Shown one piece after another: positions 1 through 7,536 of a DNA stretch of 38,050 bases. This DNA is from Lachnospiraceae bacterium (GTDB lineage Bacteria > Bacillota > Clostridia > Lachnospirales > Lachnospiraceae), in assembly GCA_021205755.1 (NCBI GenBank), contig JAJPWX010000033.1:1-38050 (forward strand), read 5' to 3'. Each line of letters opens with the position of its first letter. The first letter of the stretch is position 1. Position numbers and translations under genes: made by a program. The notes beneath the pieces are model-generated. The model had not been told where the DNA came from. It saw only the letters and a list, made by a program, of their open reading frames with translations, and ran no database searches.

Positions 1-119
1 AAAAGTTTGCAAAATTTCTCAAATTTCCTCTTGACATATCACCGCTGGACTTTCATATCGTCCTTACAAGGCAGACTCAATCGAGTAGGAGGCGGCTCGC
101 CGAATCCTATCATTCCCTC
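1..119. other. Non-coding left edge downstream of sufD
   Basis: I see no gene start on either strand. On the minus strand every ATG soon meets a stop, so neither sufS nor sufU follows sufD within this space. Two small dyads are visible around 71-105 (ACTC/GAGT and GGCG/CGCC), but neither is followed by a T-run. The plus strand has a TTGACA at 31-36 with only a poor -10 match 17 bases on, so I do not call a promoter. Confidence 0.4.
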
Positions 120-1208
120 TCACGCAAGATATCTCTGCACCAGCTCCCGTGTCTTCTCATCGGAAATTTCACTGCAGATCGCGTCAATCCGTGCCCGCGC
201 CATCATCTCATAGATTTCCTGTTCCTCAATCCCGCGGGAAGCGAGATAAAACAGCAGCGCATCGTCTAGCCGTCCGATCGTTGCCCCGTGATTTCCCTCT
301 ACATCCTCTTCCTCGCAGAGAATCAGAGGAATCGTGCGGTTGACGACCCCCTCTGAAAACAGAAGGACATCCTCTTTCTCATCGCCTTTTGCGCCGACGG
401 AACCATTTCGGAAGTCAATCGTGCCGCGGAACAATTTTCTGGATTCACCGCGCAATACGCCGGAAACATCCATACGGCTGGTCGTCTTTGCACCCGTGTG
501 GTAAGCCAGGTAATTCATATCCAATGACTCTTTTTTATTCAGCAGATACCCGATTTTACTCTCCAAGGTACTTGCCTTTGCTCCCAGATCCGTGCGCATC
601 CCCATATAGGTTTCGCCGCCTCCCAGCACAATCTGGATCGTCTCGATCTGTGCGCCGTCACTACAGGATGTGCCTGCATCATTCAGGAATGTCATATACT
701 CTGGCAGCTTCTGAATCTGCACCAGATGCACCTTTGCACCGCGCTCTGCCTGAATCCTGGTCTGCACCGCCGCGAATCCGCTGTATGGGCCTGTCAAAAT
801 CGTCTCTCTGGCGCTTTCAGCCGCATCTTCTCCGCGAAAGTCCATAATGACCGTGATCTCGCTGTCTTCACAGGCGTGGATGGCAATCCGGTTCTGCACC
901 GGTTTTTGTGCCTCATAACAAAAGTGCAGACGCACCGGCGCGCTTTCTTTCACCCCGGAAGCAATCTCCCAACTGTGAAACCCACCCTTGCTCTGTTCCA
1001 GAAGCGCATCCAGATCCGCTCCGGCGCCGCCCGTAATATTTGTGGGGAATTCTTTTTCTTCCTTATTATAATAACTATATGAAATCGTATCCGGCGTCTC
1101 CGTCTCGACCTGTCCCTCTGCCGGAACCGGTACATCGCGTAAGTTTCCCTCATTCACGCGCAGCCAGTTCCAGGTCGGAGCAGGCAGCTGGTTTACTGTC
1201 ATATCCAT
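120..1208 (-). CDS. sufD: Fe-S cluster assembly protein SufD
   Basis: SufD is a cytosolic scaffold component that pairs with SufB and the ATPase SufC to build Fe-S clusters. This 362-residue protein is shorter than SufB, as usual. Its C-terminal beta-helix part ends with the family signature EGNHGATIGRLDD near residues 304-316, where the His (about 307) sits at the position used at the SufB-SufD interface. It is the last gene of sufC-sufB-sufD, 30 bases after sufB, so it is presumably co-transcribed and controlled by the promoter upstream of sufC. The start MDMTV follows an AGAGAGGAG ribosome-binding site. No cysteine desulfurase or SufU follows before the window edge. Confidence 0.93.
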   Translation of the reverse strand: MDMTVNQLPAPTWNWLRVNEGNLRDVPVPAEGQVETETPDTISYSYYNKEEKEFPTNITGGAGADLDALLEQSKGGFHSWEIASGVKESAPVRLHFCYEAQKPVQNRIAIHACEDSEITVIMDFRGEDAAESARETILTGPYSGFAAVQTRIQAERGAKVHLVQIQKLPEYMTFLNDAGTSCSDGAQIETIQIVLGGGETYMGMRTDLGAKASTLESKIGYLLNKKESLDMNYLAYHTGAKTTSRMDVSGVLRGESRKLFRGTIDFRNGSVGAKGDEKEDVLLFSEGVVNRTIPLILCEEEDVEGNHGATIGRLDDALLFYLASRGIEEQEIYEMMARARIDAICSEISDEKTRELVQRYLA

Positions 1209-1238
1209 AGATTTTACTCCTCTCTGTAGGCTGATCCT

Positions 1239-2645
1239 TTACCCAATGCTTCCTTTCATTTCAAGCCGGATCAGATTATTCATCTCGACCGCATACTCGA
1301 CCGGAAGCTCCTTGGATACATTGTCAGCGAAGCCGCTTACAATCATCGCGCGCGCCTCGTCCTCCGGAAGTCCACGCGACATCAGATAGAAAACAGCCTC
1401 GTCGCTGATTCGCCCGATCTTCGCCTCATGTCCAATGTCCGCGTCATTGGTGCGGATATCCATCGCCGGGATCGTATCCGATCTGGAAATGCGATCCAGC
1501 ATCAGCGACTGGCAGGAAACCGATGACTTACTGTGCTTTGCTTTCGGATTCACGACCACGGAGCTGCGGAAAGTGCTGATTCCGCCGCCCTTTGAGATCG
1601 AGCGAGTGTTCATATATGACGAAGTATTCGGTGCATTGTGTACCATCTTTGCTCCGGTATCCAGATTCTGACCCTGACCGGCAAAGGTGACGCCTGTAAA
1701 TTCCGCCCTTGCTCCATCCCCATTGAGAATACTCATTGGATACAGGTAAGATACATGGGAGCCAAAGGAGCCGGACACCCACTCAATCTTACCGCCCGCC
1801 TCGACGCGCGCGCGTTTCGTGTTGAGGTTATACATATTTTTTGACCAATTTTCAATGGTTGAATAGCGCAGACGCGCATTTTTTCCGACAAAAAGCTCCA
1901 CACATCCCGCGTGCAGGTTCGCAACATTGTACTTCGGGGCTGAACAGCCCTCAATAAAGTGCAGATCCGCGCCCTCATCTACAATAATCAATGTGTGTTC
2001 AAACTGCCCTGCTCCCGGCGCGTTCAGCCGAAAATAGGACTGCAGGGGGATATCGACCTTTACACCAGGCGGCACATAGACAAAGGAGCCGCCGGACCAG
2101 ACTGCCCCATGCAGAGCTGCAAATTTGTGATCACGCGGCGGAACCAGCTTCATAAAATGGCTCTTTACCATATCCGCGTATTCTCCATTCAGAGCACTCT
2201 CCATATCGGTGTAAACCACGCCCTGCTCCGCAACCTCTTTCTTTACATTATGGTAAACAAGCTCTGAGTCGTACTGCGCGCCGACGCCGGCCAGCGACTC
2301 ACGCTCTGCCTGAGGGATGCCCAGCAGGTCAAAGGTCTTTTTGATCTCCTCCGGCACATCGTCCCAGTTCCCTTTCATATCCGTATTCGTCCGCACATAA
2401 GTCGCGATCTTGTCCATATTCAGGCCCTCGATCGATGGCCCCCAGTCCGGTACCGGAATCTCATTGTATATTTCCAGAGACTTCTGCCGGAATTCCCGCA
2501 TCCAGTCCGGGTCATGCTTTTCATCGGAAATCTGCGCTACGATCTCCGGCGTCAGCCCGGCCTTCAGTCGATAGACATCTTTCTCTTCATTTTTTATATC
2601 ATATATACTGCGGTTGACGTCCTCAACCCAGGTTTTTTCTTTCAT
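1239..2645 (-). CDS. sufB: Fe-S cluster assembly protein SufB
   Basis: Core scaffold of the SufBCD complex, on which nascent Fe-S clusters form in the cytosol. At 468 residues it has the usual SufB length. It shows the conserved central segment HAGCVELFVGKNARLRYSTI and the C-terminal block with a Cys at about 378 (SVSCQSL) and GHEAKIGRISDEAVFYLMSRG from about 405. It lies between sufC (25 bases upstream) and sufD, in the usual Firmicutes and archaeal order. The start MKEKTWVEDVNRS is preceded by a GGAGG about ten bases away. It is distinguished from its paralogue SufD by length and by the N-terminal region that SufD lacks. Confidence 0.95.
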   Translation of the reverse strand: MKEKTWVEDVNRSIYDIKNEEKDVYRLKAGLTPEIVAQISDEKHDPDWMREFRQKSLEIYNEIPVPDWGPSIEGLNMDKIATYVRTNTDMKGNWDDVPEEIKKTFDLLGIPQAERESLAGVGAQYDSELVYHNVKKEVAEQGVVYTDMESALNGEYADMVKSHFMKLVPPRDHKFAALHGAVWSGGSFVYVPPGVKVDIPLQSYFRLNAPGAGQFEHTLIIVDEGADLHFIEGCSAPKYNVANLHAGCVELFVGKNARLRYSTIENWSKNMYNLNTKRARVEAGGKIEWVSGSFGSHVSYLYPMSILNGDGARAEFTGVTFAGQGQNLDTGAKMVHNAPNTSSYMNTRSISKGGGISTFRSSVVVNPKAKHSKSSVSCQSLMLDRISRSDTIPAMDIRTNDADIGHEAKIGRISDEAVFYLMSRGLPEDEARAMIVSGFADNVSKELPVEYAVEMNNLIRLEMKGSIG

Positions 2646-2670
2646 GATCTGTCATTACCTCCGGTTTCCG

Positions 2671-3411
2671 TTACAGGTACTGCTCGAAACCTTTCTCATT
2701 GATCTCATCCACAAGCGACGCGTCGCCTTCCGCCACAATCTTTCCATCCACCAGCACATGGGTCACATCCACATGAAGCGCTTCCAGAATACGAGTGCTG
2801 TGTGTGATGATCAGCAGTGAACCATCCTTGTCCTTCTGGTATTCCTCCACGCCGCGGGAAACGGTACGCACTGCATCCACATCCAGTCCGGAATCGGTCT
2901 CGTCCAAAATTGCAAGCGAAGGTTTCATCATCAGAAGCTGCAGAATCTCTGCTTTCTTTTTTTCACCACCGGAAAATCCAACATTCAAATCACGCTTTGC
3001 ATAGGACTTATCCATCTGCAAAACTTCCATTTTCGCCTCCAGTTCTTTTCGAAAATCCCACAGGCGGATACGTTCCCCGGTACGCTGCTCCAGCGCACTG
3101 CGGATAAAATTGCTCAGTGTAATTCCCGGTACCTCCAGCGGATTCTGGAACGACAGAAAGAGACCCGCTTTTGCACGGTCGGCTACTGACGTCTCGGCCA
3201 GGTCCTTTCCATCAAAAAGAATCTCGCCTCCGGTCACATCATAAGAAGGATTCCCCATCAGCGCATAGCCAAGTGTCGACTTTCCCGCACCGTTCGGTCC
3301 CATCAGCACATGAGTTTCACCTCTGCCAATCTCCAGGTCAATCCCATGCAGAATTTCTTTTTCCTCTACCCTGACAGATAAATTCTTTACCTGTAATAAT
3401 TTTTCACTCAT
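2671..3411 (-). CDS. sufC: Fe-S assembly ATPase SufC
   Basis: ABC-type ATPase that powers the SufBD scaffold; it is cytosolic despite its ABC fold. Of 246 residues, Walker A (GPNGAGKST) lies at 38-46, followed by the signature FSGGEKKKAEILQ and Walker B with LAILDETDSGLDVDA. The D-E-T-D-S-G-L-D form is typical of SufC rather than of transport ATPases. It is the first gene of the suf operon. The start is set by a CGGAGG ribosome-binding site seven bases upstream. A strong promoter with an overlapping IscR-like dyad lies 80-110 bases upstream, so iron or Fe-S status probably controls the operon. Confidence 0.96.
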   Translation of the reverse strand: MSEKLLQVKNLSVRVEEKEILHGIDLEIGRGETHVLMGPNGAGKSTLGYALMGNPSYDVTGGEILFDGKDLAETSVADRAKAGLFLSFQNPLEVPGITLSNFIRSALEQRTGERIRLWDFRKELEAKMEVLQMDKSYAKRDLNVGFSGGEKKKAEILQLLMMKPSLAILDETDSGLDVDAVRTVSRGVEEYQKDKDGSLLIITHSTRILEALHVDVTHVLVDGKIVAEGDASLVDEINEKGFEQYL

Positions 3412-3460
3412 ATCAATCCTCCGTAATCATCATGCGGCACTCTCCGCTGCACCACTACGA

Positions 3461-3484
3461 AACCCGACTATTTTGCTCGGATAT
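3461..3484 (-). promoter_or_regulatory. IscR/Rrf2-like operator at the suf promoter
   Basis: The half sites ACCCGACT and CTCGGATAT form an interrupted dyad centred on an A/T-rich core. It resembles the type 1 site of the IscR/Rrf2 family, whose halves read roughly ATAYYCGACT. The dyad begins about nine bases downstream of the -10, covering the expected transcription start, where a bound repressor would block initiation. A second dyad, TATACC-G-GGTATA, lies in the promoter spacer at 3498-3510. No Rrf2 gene is in this window, so the regulator is inferred. Confidence 0.5.
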
Positions 3485-3492
3485 CGAAGTGT

Positions 3493-3521
3493 ATTATATA
3501 CCCGGTATACATTTCTTGCAA
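3493..3521 (-). promoter_or_regulatory. sigma-A promoter of sufCBD
   Basis: Read on the minus strand, the -35 is TTGCAA (3516-3521) and the -10 is TATAAT (3493-3498), separated by exactly 17 bases. The predicted start falls around 3486, giving a leader of about 75 bases before sufC. Confidence 0.75.
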
Positions 3522-3601
3522 GAAAAAAATCCTATAAAATTGGTCGGATTTCATAAAACAAGAGGCAAAAGACCAGAAGAATCCTTATATAAAACAGGCG
3601 T

Positions 3602-3641
3602 AAAAAAACGACCGGCAAGGGATTCTTCCCTGACGATCGTT
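3602..3641 (-). terminator. Rho-independent terminator of spo0A
   Basis: On the minus strand the stem AACGATCG pairs with CGGTCGTT, and an inner AGGG/CCCT extends it. A run of seven T follows directly (3602-3608 read in reverse). It begins eight bases after the spo0A stop codon. Confidence 0.85.
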
Positions 3642-3649
3642 TTGCGGTT

Positions 3650-4450
3650 CTATTTTCGTTTTTTATAATCAAGCCGTATTTTGTCCGTAATCAAGGCGAT
3701 AAATTCAGAATTTGTCGGCTTTCCTTTGCCATTACTGACTGTATATCCAAATAATTCTTCAATCGTATCCATTTTTCCTCTGCTCCAGGCGACCTCAATC
3801 GCGTGGCGAATCGCCCTCTCAACGCGACTGGACGTAGTCTGGTGCTTTTTCGCAATCGTCGGATAAAGAATTTTCGTGATGGAATTAAGCATTTCTTCGT
3901 CCGTTACCGACATAATAATCGCGTCACGCAAATACTGATAGCCCTTGATATGCGCCGGAACCCCGACTTCATGAATAATATTTGTCACGTCTGTCTCCAG
4001 ATTCTGTTCCAGATAATCTGCAAGACTCTCTCCCTGTCTTTCTTCCTTTCTGTCTCTTGGCAGGATCCGCTCGCCGCGCGCACGTACTCGTTTAATATGA
4101 TTCAGCACATTTGTCTGATCAAAAGGCTTCAGTATATAATATTCTGCCCCCAAATTGAATGCTTCCACGGTTGTTCTCTGCTGATTAACGGCAGAAATTA
4201 TGATAAATGCAGGCTTTTTCAAATCCGGTTCCCGGTTCACCCGATCCAGTACGCCCAGCCCGTCAAGCTTTGGCATAATAATATCAAGAAGAACCACATC
4301 CGGCTCCTTTTCCTTTATAATCTCGATCAATTCCTCTCCATTCCCCGCTTTGTCAACCACCTGCAGCTCCTCATCGCTGCTGACAATGTGGTCCAGCATC
4401 TGCACCATTCTGTCATTATCATCCGCAATAGCGACATTCAACTTGCTCAT
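3650..4450 (-). CDS. spo0A: Sporulation transcription factor Spo0A
   Basis: Master response regulator for entry into sporulation; when phosphorylated it binds 0A boxes. It has 266 residues. The receiver domain carries the acidic pair D10-D11, the phosphoacceptor D56 in VVLLDIIMP, and K108 in LKPF. The C-terminal DNA-binding domain contains the recognition stretch [17 protein letters not shown] and ends IRLDYKKRK. The start [11 protein letters not shown] is chosen because an AAGGAGAGGAG ribosome-binding site precedes it; the reading frame stays open further upstream but that part has no homology. In many Clostridia spoIVB lies just upstream; here the upstream neighbour is the divergent panT. 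Confidence 0.97.
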   Translation of the reverse strand: MSKLNVAIADDNDRMVQMLDHIVSSDEELQVVDKAGNGEELIEIIKEKEPDVVLLDIIMPKLDGLGVLDRVNREPDLKKPAFIIISAVNQQRTTVEAFNLGAEYYILKPFDQTNVLNHIKRVRARGERILPRDRKEERQGESLADYLEQNLETDVTNIIHEVGVPAHIKGYQYLRDAIIMSVTDEEMLNSITKILYPTIAKKHQTTSSRVERAIRHAIEVAWSRGKMDTIEELFGYTVSNGKGKPTNSEFIALITDKIRLDYKKRK

Positions 4451-4531
4451 AATATATACTCCTCTCCTTATTATCAGGAAACGGCACTTTGCCATTTCCC
4501 TTTGCGCCGCTGTTTGAACCGGCCTGCCTCT

Positions 4532-4559
4532 ATTATATTTTTTTCGTCCGAATTCGCAA
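4532..4559 (-). promoter_or_regulatory. spo0A: Candidate spo0A promoter
   Basis: On the minus strand TTGCGA (4554-4559) and TATAAT (4532-4537) are 16 bases apart, about 80 bases before the spo0A start. A TGTCGGA, one base off the 0A-box core TGTCGAA, lies a little upstream near 4580, which would fit autoregulation but is weak evidence. I could not make out a convincing sigma-H promoter. Confidence 0.45.
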
Positions 4560-4703
4560 GAAAATCTCATCGGGCGGTTCCGACAGAAACAGCCGCAATT
4601 CTCCCCTGTTATCGTGCGATTGACATGTTATAGAAACGAAAAGATTGCCAAAATGTGACAGATTGGGGAAATATATAGCATATTTTGGAGAAATTTTTTT
4701 CCC

Positions 4704-4733
4704 TTGTATCTTTGTCTCTCTTTGTGGTATACT
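4704..4733 (+). promoter_or_regulatory. Candidate promoter of panT-coaX
   Basis: TTGTAT (4704-4709) and TATACT (4728-4733) are 18 bases apart on the plus strand. The resulting leader before panT would be about 165 bases long. It contains a GTTCGAAC palindrome near 4787 but no riboswitch I recognise; the GGAGAGTAG at about 4823 is not followed by the rest of a THF riboswitch. The 4451-4904 gap otherwise holds only the divergent spo0A promoter. Confidence 0.5.
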
Positions 4734-4904
4734 GTCCCGGTAGTTGTGTTGTATCCCGACAGGAAGAGAGATCCGCCAGTGCCTGTTCGAACGGCCTATC
4801 GTCCCAAAGCATTCTACCGCCATGGAGAGTAGCTTTCCGACTGCCATATCAGGCGTATTCGCAGTTCTCTCACACAGGGAATAATAACAAGGAGGACAAA
4901 TCAA

Positions 4905-5540
4905 ATGAACACAAACACAAAATTCAACACCTCGCAGCTCGTCATTCTTGGTCTCATGACCGCCATTTTGCTTCTTATGGCCTACACTCCGCTCGGATAT
5001 CTGAACATCGGCCCGCTCGCCATTACCTTCAACGTCATTCCCGTAGCAATCGCCGCGATCACACTTGGTCCGGTCGGGGGCGCTGTAACCGGTTCTGTTT
5101 TTGGGCTGACCAGTTTTCTTCAGTGTATCGGAATCGGCGGCACCAGTGCTATGGGAGCCATCCTGTTTAGCATCAATCCGTTTCTGGCTTTCATCCAGCG
5201 TTTCGTGCCCAGGTTTCTGGACGGACTGCTTCTCGGATATATTTTCCGCGGTGTCAGGAAAACAGGAAATACATCTGCGGCCTGCTTTGTGACCGGTTTT
5301 TGCTCTGCTTTTCTAAACACCCTGTTCTTTATGAGCGCTCTCGTACTGCTGTTTGGAAATACGGAATATATGCAGGGCCTGATAGGCGGCAAAAATATTA
5401 TTTTGTTTATCTGCGGTTTTGTCGGTATCAATGCCGTATGTGAAATGGTCTCTTCCACTATTATCACAGGCGCGGTTGGCATTGCGCTGTACAAAGCTCA
5501 TTTTGTACCGGCACCAGCGCCGCGGCACGCACGCGCGTAA
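4905..5540 (+). CDS. panT: ECF transporter S component, probably pantothenate-specific (PanT)
   Basis: Substrate-binding membrane subunit of an energy-coupling-factor transporter; it needs the shared EcfA/EcfT module, not encoded here. The 211-residue protein is hydrophobic with about six membrane segments. It carries the S-component pattern ITFNVIPVAIAAITLGPVGG followed by GSVFGLTSFLQ. Specificity is inferred from the neighbour: coaX starts 21 bases downstream on the same strand, and a transporter of this family beside a pantothenate kinase is typical of PanT. The C-terminus is a short Ala/Pro/Arg tail (PAPAPRHARA). A clear AAGGAGG precedes the start. Folate or another vitamin cannot be excluded from sequence alone. 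Confidence 0.75.
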   Translation: MNTNTKFNTSQLVILGLMTAILLLMAYTPLGYLNIGPLAITFNVIPVAIAAITLGPVGGAVTGSVFGLTSFLQCIGIGGTSAMGAILFSINPFLAFIQRFVPRFLDGLLLGYIFRGVRKTGNTSAACFVTGFCSAFLNTLFFMSALVLLFGNTEYMQGLIGGKNIILFICGFVGINAVCEMVSSTIITGAVGIALYKAHFVPAPAPRHARA

Positions 5541-5561
5541 ATACAATCAGGAGGTTCCATC

Positions 5562-6326
5562 ATGATTCTGGCAATTGATATCGGAAATACAAACACTGTC
5601 ATCGGCTGCTGCCGCGATCAAAACATTCTATTTGTAGAGAGACTGTCCACGGCTCCCTCACGTACTGTGCTGGAGTACGCGATCAGTATCAAAAATGTGC
5701 TGGAGCTCTACAAAATTGACCGGGATGAGATCTCCGGCGCAATTCTTTCTTCCGTTGTACCGCCGCTGACAAACCTGTTCTGCGATGCAGTGGAGAAGAT
5801 CATTGGTATCCGGCCGATGGTAGTAGGCCCCGGAGTAAAGACTGGCCTGAATATCCTGATGGATAACCCCGCGCAGGTCGGCAGTGATCTGATTGTCAAT
5901 GCAGTCGCCGCAATCGCAGAGCATCCGGCTCCCCTGATTATCATCGATATGGGAACAGCGACCACGCTCTCTGTGATCGATTCGAATAAAAATTATATTG
6001 GCGGTATGATTCTTCCGGGCATCCGGGTTTCCCTTGATTCCCTCGTCAGCCGGACATCCCAGCTGGTACGCATCAGCCTGGAGGCGCCAAAACGCCTGAT
6101 CGGGAAGAATACCGCCGAATGTATGAAAAGCGGCATTATTCACGGAAACGCTGCCTGCATTGATGGAATGATTGACCGAATCGAACAGGAAATCGGAGAA
6201 AAAACAACCGTAATCGCTACAGGAGGACTGGCAGCAAGGATCACACCGCACTGCACGCATGAGATCCTGCTCGATGATGCTTTGCTTCTGAAAGGCCTGA
6301 TGTACATTTACTACAAGAACGCATAA
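5562..6326 (+). CDS. coaX: Type III pantothenate kinase
   Basis: Phosphorylates pantothenate with ATP, the first step of coenzyme A synthesis, in the cytosol. Its 254 residues carry the ASKHA-fold phosphate motif DIGNTNTVIG (5-14), the substrate segment GSDLIVNAVAAI, the catalytic IIIDMGTATTLSVID, and GGMILPGIRVSLDSLVSRTSQL. This is the CoaX arrangement, unrelated to CoaA. A GGAGG lies seven bases before ATG. It is coupled to panT. No obvious terminator follows; the 211 bases before rpsT hold the rpsT promoter. Confidence 0.95.
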   Translation: MILAIDIGNTNTVIGCCRDQNILFVERLSTAPSRTVLEYAISIKNVLELYKIDRDEISGAILSSVVPPLTNLFCDAVEKIIGIRPMVVGPGVKTGLNILMDNPAQVGSDLIVNAVAAIAEHPAPLIIIDMGTATTLSVIDSNKNYIGGMILPGIRVSLDSLVSRTSQLVRISLEAPKRLIGKNTAECMKSGIIHGNAACIDGMIDRIEQEIGEKTTVIATGGLAARITPHCTHEILLDDALLLKGLMYIYYKNA

Positions 6327-6427
6327 TCCTGTGTGGCTGCAAAACAGCGAACTGACTTCGCATCACTTCAGCCAGACAAAAAAGCGCTGCAGGCAAACAG
6401 CCCAAACAGGAAAACTTGAAAAAATGC

Positions 6428-6456
6428 TTGACAGAAGTCCCTGTTTGGAATAAGAT
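6428..6456 (+). promoter_or_regulatory. rpsT: rpsT promoter
   Basis: TTGACA (6428-6433) and TAAGAT (6451-6456) are 17 bases apart, about 80 bases before the rpsT start. A consensus -35 suits a highly expressed ribosomal protein gene. Confidence 0.7.
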
Positions 6457-6537
6457 AATTTAGTGTGTTTACGACAAACGACCGTGTCCGTTTATAAACA
6501 AACCATGATAAATACGTATAGTAGGGAGGTGTCTGAA

Positions 6538-6801
6538 TTGGCTAATATTAAGTCTGCAAAGAAGAGAATTCTTGTTTCTCAGAAGAAACATGACAAAAAT
6601 AAATCCATCAAGTCTTCTGTAAAGACCGCAATGAAGAAAGTCGAGGCAGCTGTTGCGGCAAATGACAAGGCAGCGGCGGAAGCAGCTTTGCTGGCTGCGA
6701 CTTCTACCATTGATAAAGCAGCTACAAAAGGCGTTTATCACAAGAATAACGCAGCGAGAAAGGTTTCCCGTCTGACCAAGGCAGTCAATACAATGGCTTA
6801 A
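6538..6801 (+). CDS. rpsT: 30S ribosomal protein S20
   Basis: S20 binds 16S rRNA in the small subunit. The 87-residue product MANIKSAKKRILVSQKKHDKN is lysine- and alanine-rich and matches the family length. The start is TTG at 6538, placed seven bases after GGGAGG and giving the canonical N-terminus; starting at the upstream in-frame ATG codons would add about 25 unrelated residues. Escherichia coli rpsT also uses a UUG start, which there takes part in translational autoregulation. The gene has its own promoter and ends at a terminator shared with the convergent ysxC. Confidence 0.95.
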   Translation: MANIKSAKKRILVSQKKHDKNKSIKSSVKTAMKKVEAAVAANDKAAAEAALLAATSTIDKAATKGVYHKNNAARKVSRLTKAVNTMA

Positions 6802-6816
6802 TGCTAATAATAAAAG

Positions 6817-6855
6817 AAAAACCGCAGTCACACCGTCACGTGACTGCGGTTTTTT
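6817..6855. terminator. Bidirectional terminator between rpsT and ysxC
   Basis: A stem of about 14 bp (AACCGCAGTCAC with GTGACTGCGGTT) is flanked by A-rich sequence on the left and a T-run on the right, so it can stop transcription in both directions. The last codons and the stop codon of ysxC lie inside the stem. Confidence 0.9.
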
Positions 6856-7450
6856 CATCTAAAGATTCCATACAAAGCGCTTCGATCAGTTCCCATACTT
6901 CCTCTCGTCCCTGTCTGCTCTGCGAGGAAAATGGTATCATCCTGGTACCCGAATGCAGACACAGGCTTTCCCGCACAAGCTTCATCTGCTTCTGAATCTG
7001 ACTGCGCTTGATTTTGTCCAGTTTTGTCAACAGTATCACCGGCTCGTATCCATTCGCGCAGATCCATTCATACATAGTCTTATCATTCTGTCCCGGTTCG
7101 TGTCGAATGTCGATCAGCAGAAATACTGCCTTAAGCTGGGAAGAAGTGTGCAGATAACGCTCAATCATCTTCCCCCATTTTTCTTTTTCCGACTGTGGAA
7201 CTTTTGCGTAGCCATAGCCTGGCAAATCCACGAGATAAATAGCATTATTGACATTGTAGTAATTGATCGTCTGTGTTTTGCCTGGCTGTGAACTTGTCCT
7301 CGCCAGTGACTTCCGGTTCATCAGCGTATTGATCAGCGAAGATTTGCCGACATTCGATTTCCCCGCGAACGCTACCTCTGGTCTGCCGTTTTCGGGCAGC
7401 CGGCTCGTAATTCCACATACCGTTTCCAGGCTTGCCTGTTTAATAATCAT
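6836..7450 (-). CDS. ysxC: Ribosome biogenesis GTPase YsxC/EngB
   Basis: Essential TrmE-Era-EngA-type GTPase that acts in late 50S assembly. At 204 residues it has the usual length. It carries G1 GKSNVGKS (30-37), the switch region RTSSQPGKTQTINYY, G3 DLPGYGYA and G4 TKLDK. The start MIIKQASLETV follows AAGGAAAA; the open frame continues upstream into lon but without homology. It is the last gene of the tig-clpP-clpX-lon-ysxC string and follows lon closely, the common Firmicutes order. Its 3' end is built into the shared terminator. Confidence 0.96.
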   Translation of the reverse strand: MIIKQASLETVCGITSRLPENGRPEVAFAGKSNVGKSSLINTLMNRKSLARTSSQPGKTQTINYYNVNNAIYLVDLPGYGYAKVPQSEKEKWGKMIERYLHTSSQLKAVFLLIDIRHEPGQNDKTMYEWICANGYEPVILLTKLDKIKRSQIQKQMKLVRESLCLHSGTRMIPFSSQSRQGREEVWELIEALCMESLDEKTAVT

Positions 7451-7536
7451 CTCTATTTTCCTTATATTGTACCGCCTCTGGCCGCACATCTCCTGCTGCT
7501 GTTCAAAACGAGAAGAGGTTTCTCCTTCTGCACCTT

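Noticed and set aside
950-1153. Open frame antiparallel or out of frame to sufD
   Set aside because: It overlaps sufD in another frame, has no ribosome-binding site and no recognisable protein content; the same holds for the many plus-strand frames opposite lon, tig, glmS, cobQ and tldD.
4451-4570. Longer Spo0A with an N-terminal extension
   Set aside because: The extension is unlike any receiver domain and a strong ribosome-binding site sits right before [11 protein letters not shown].
4740-4904. THF riboswitch before the S-component gene
   Set aside because: A GGAGAGTAG occurs, but the ACGTT/AACG pairing and the CCGCTCC end are missing.
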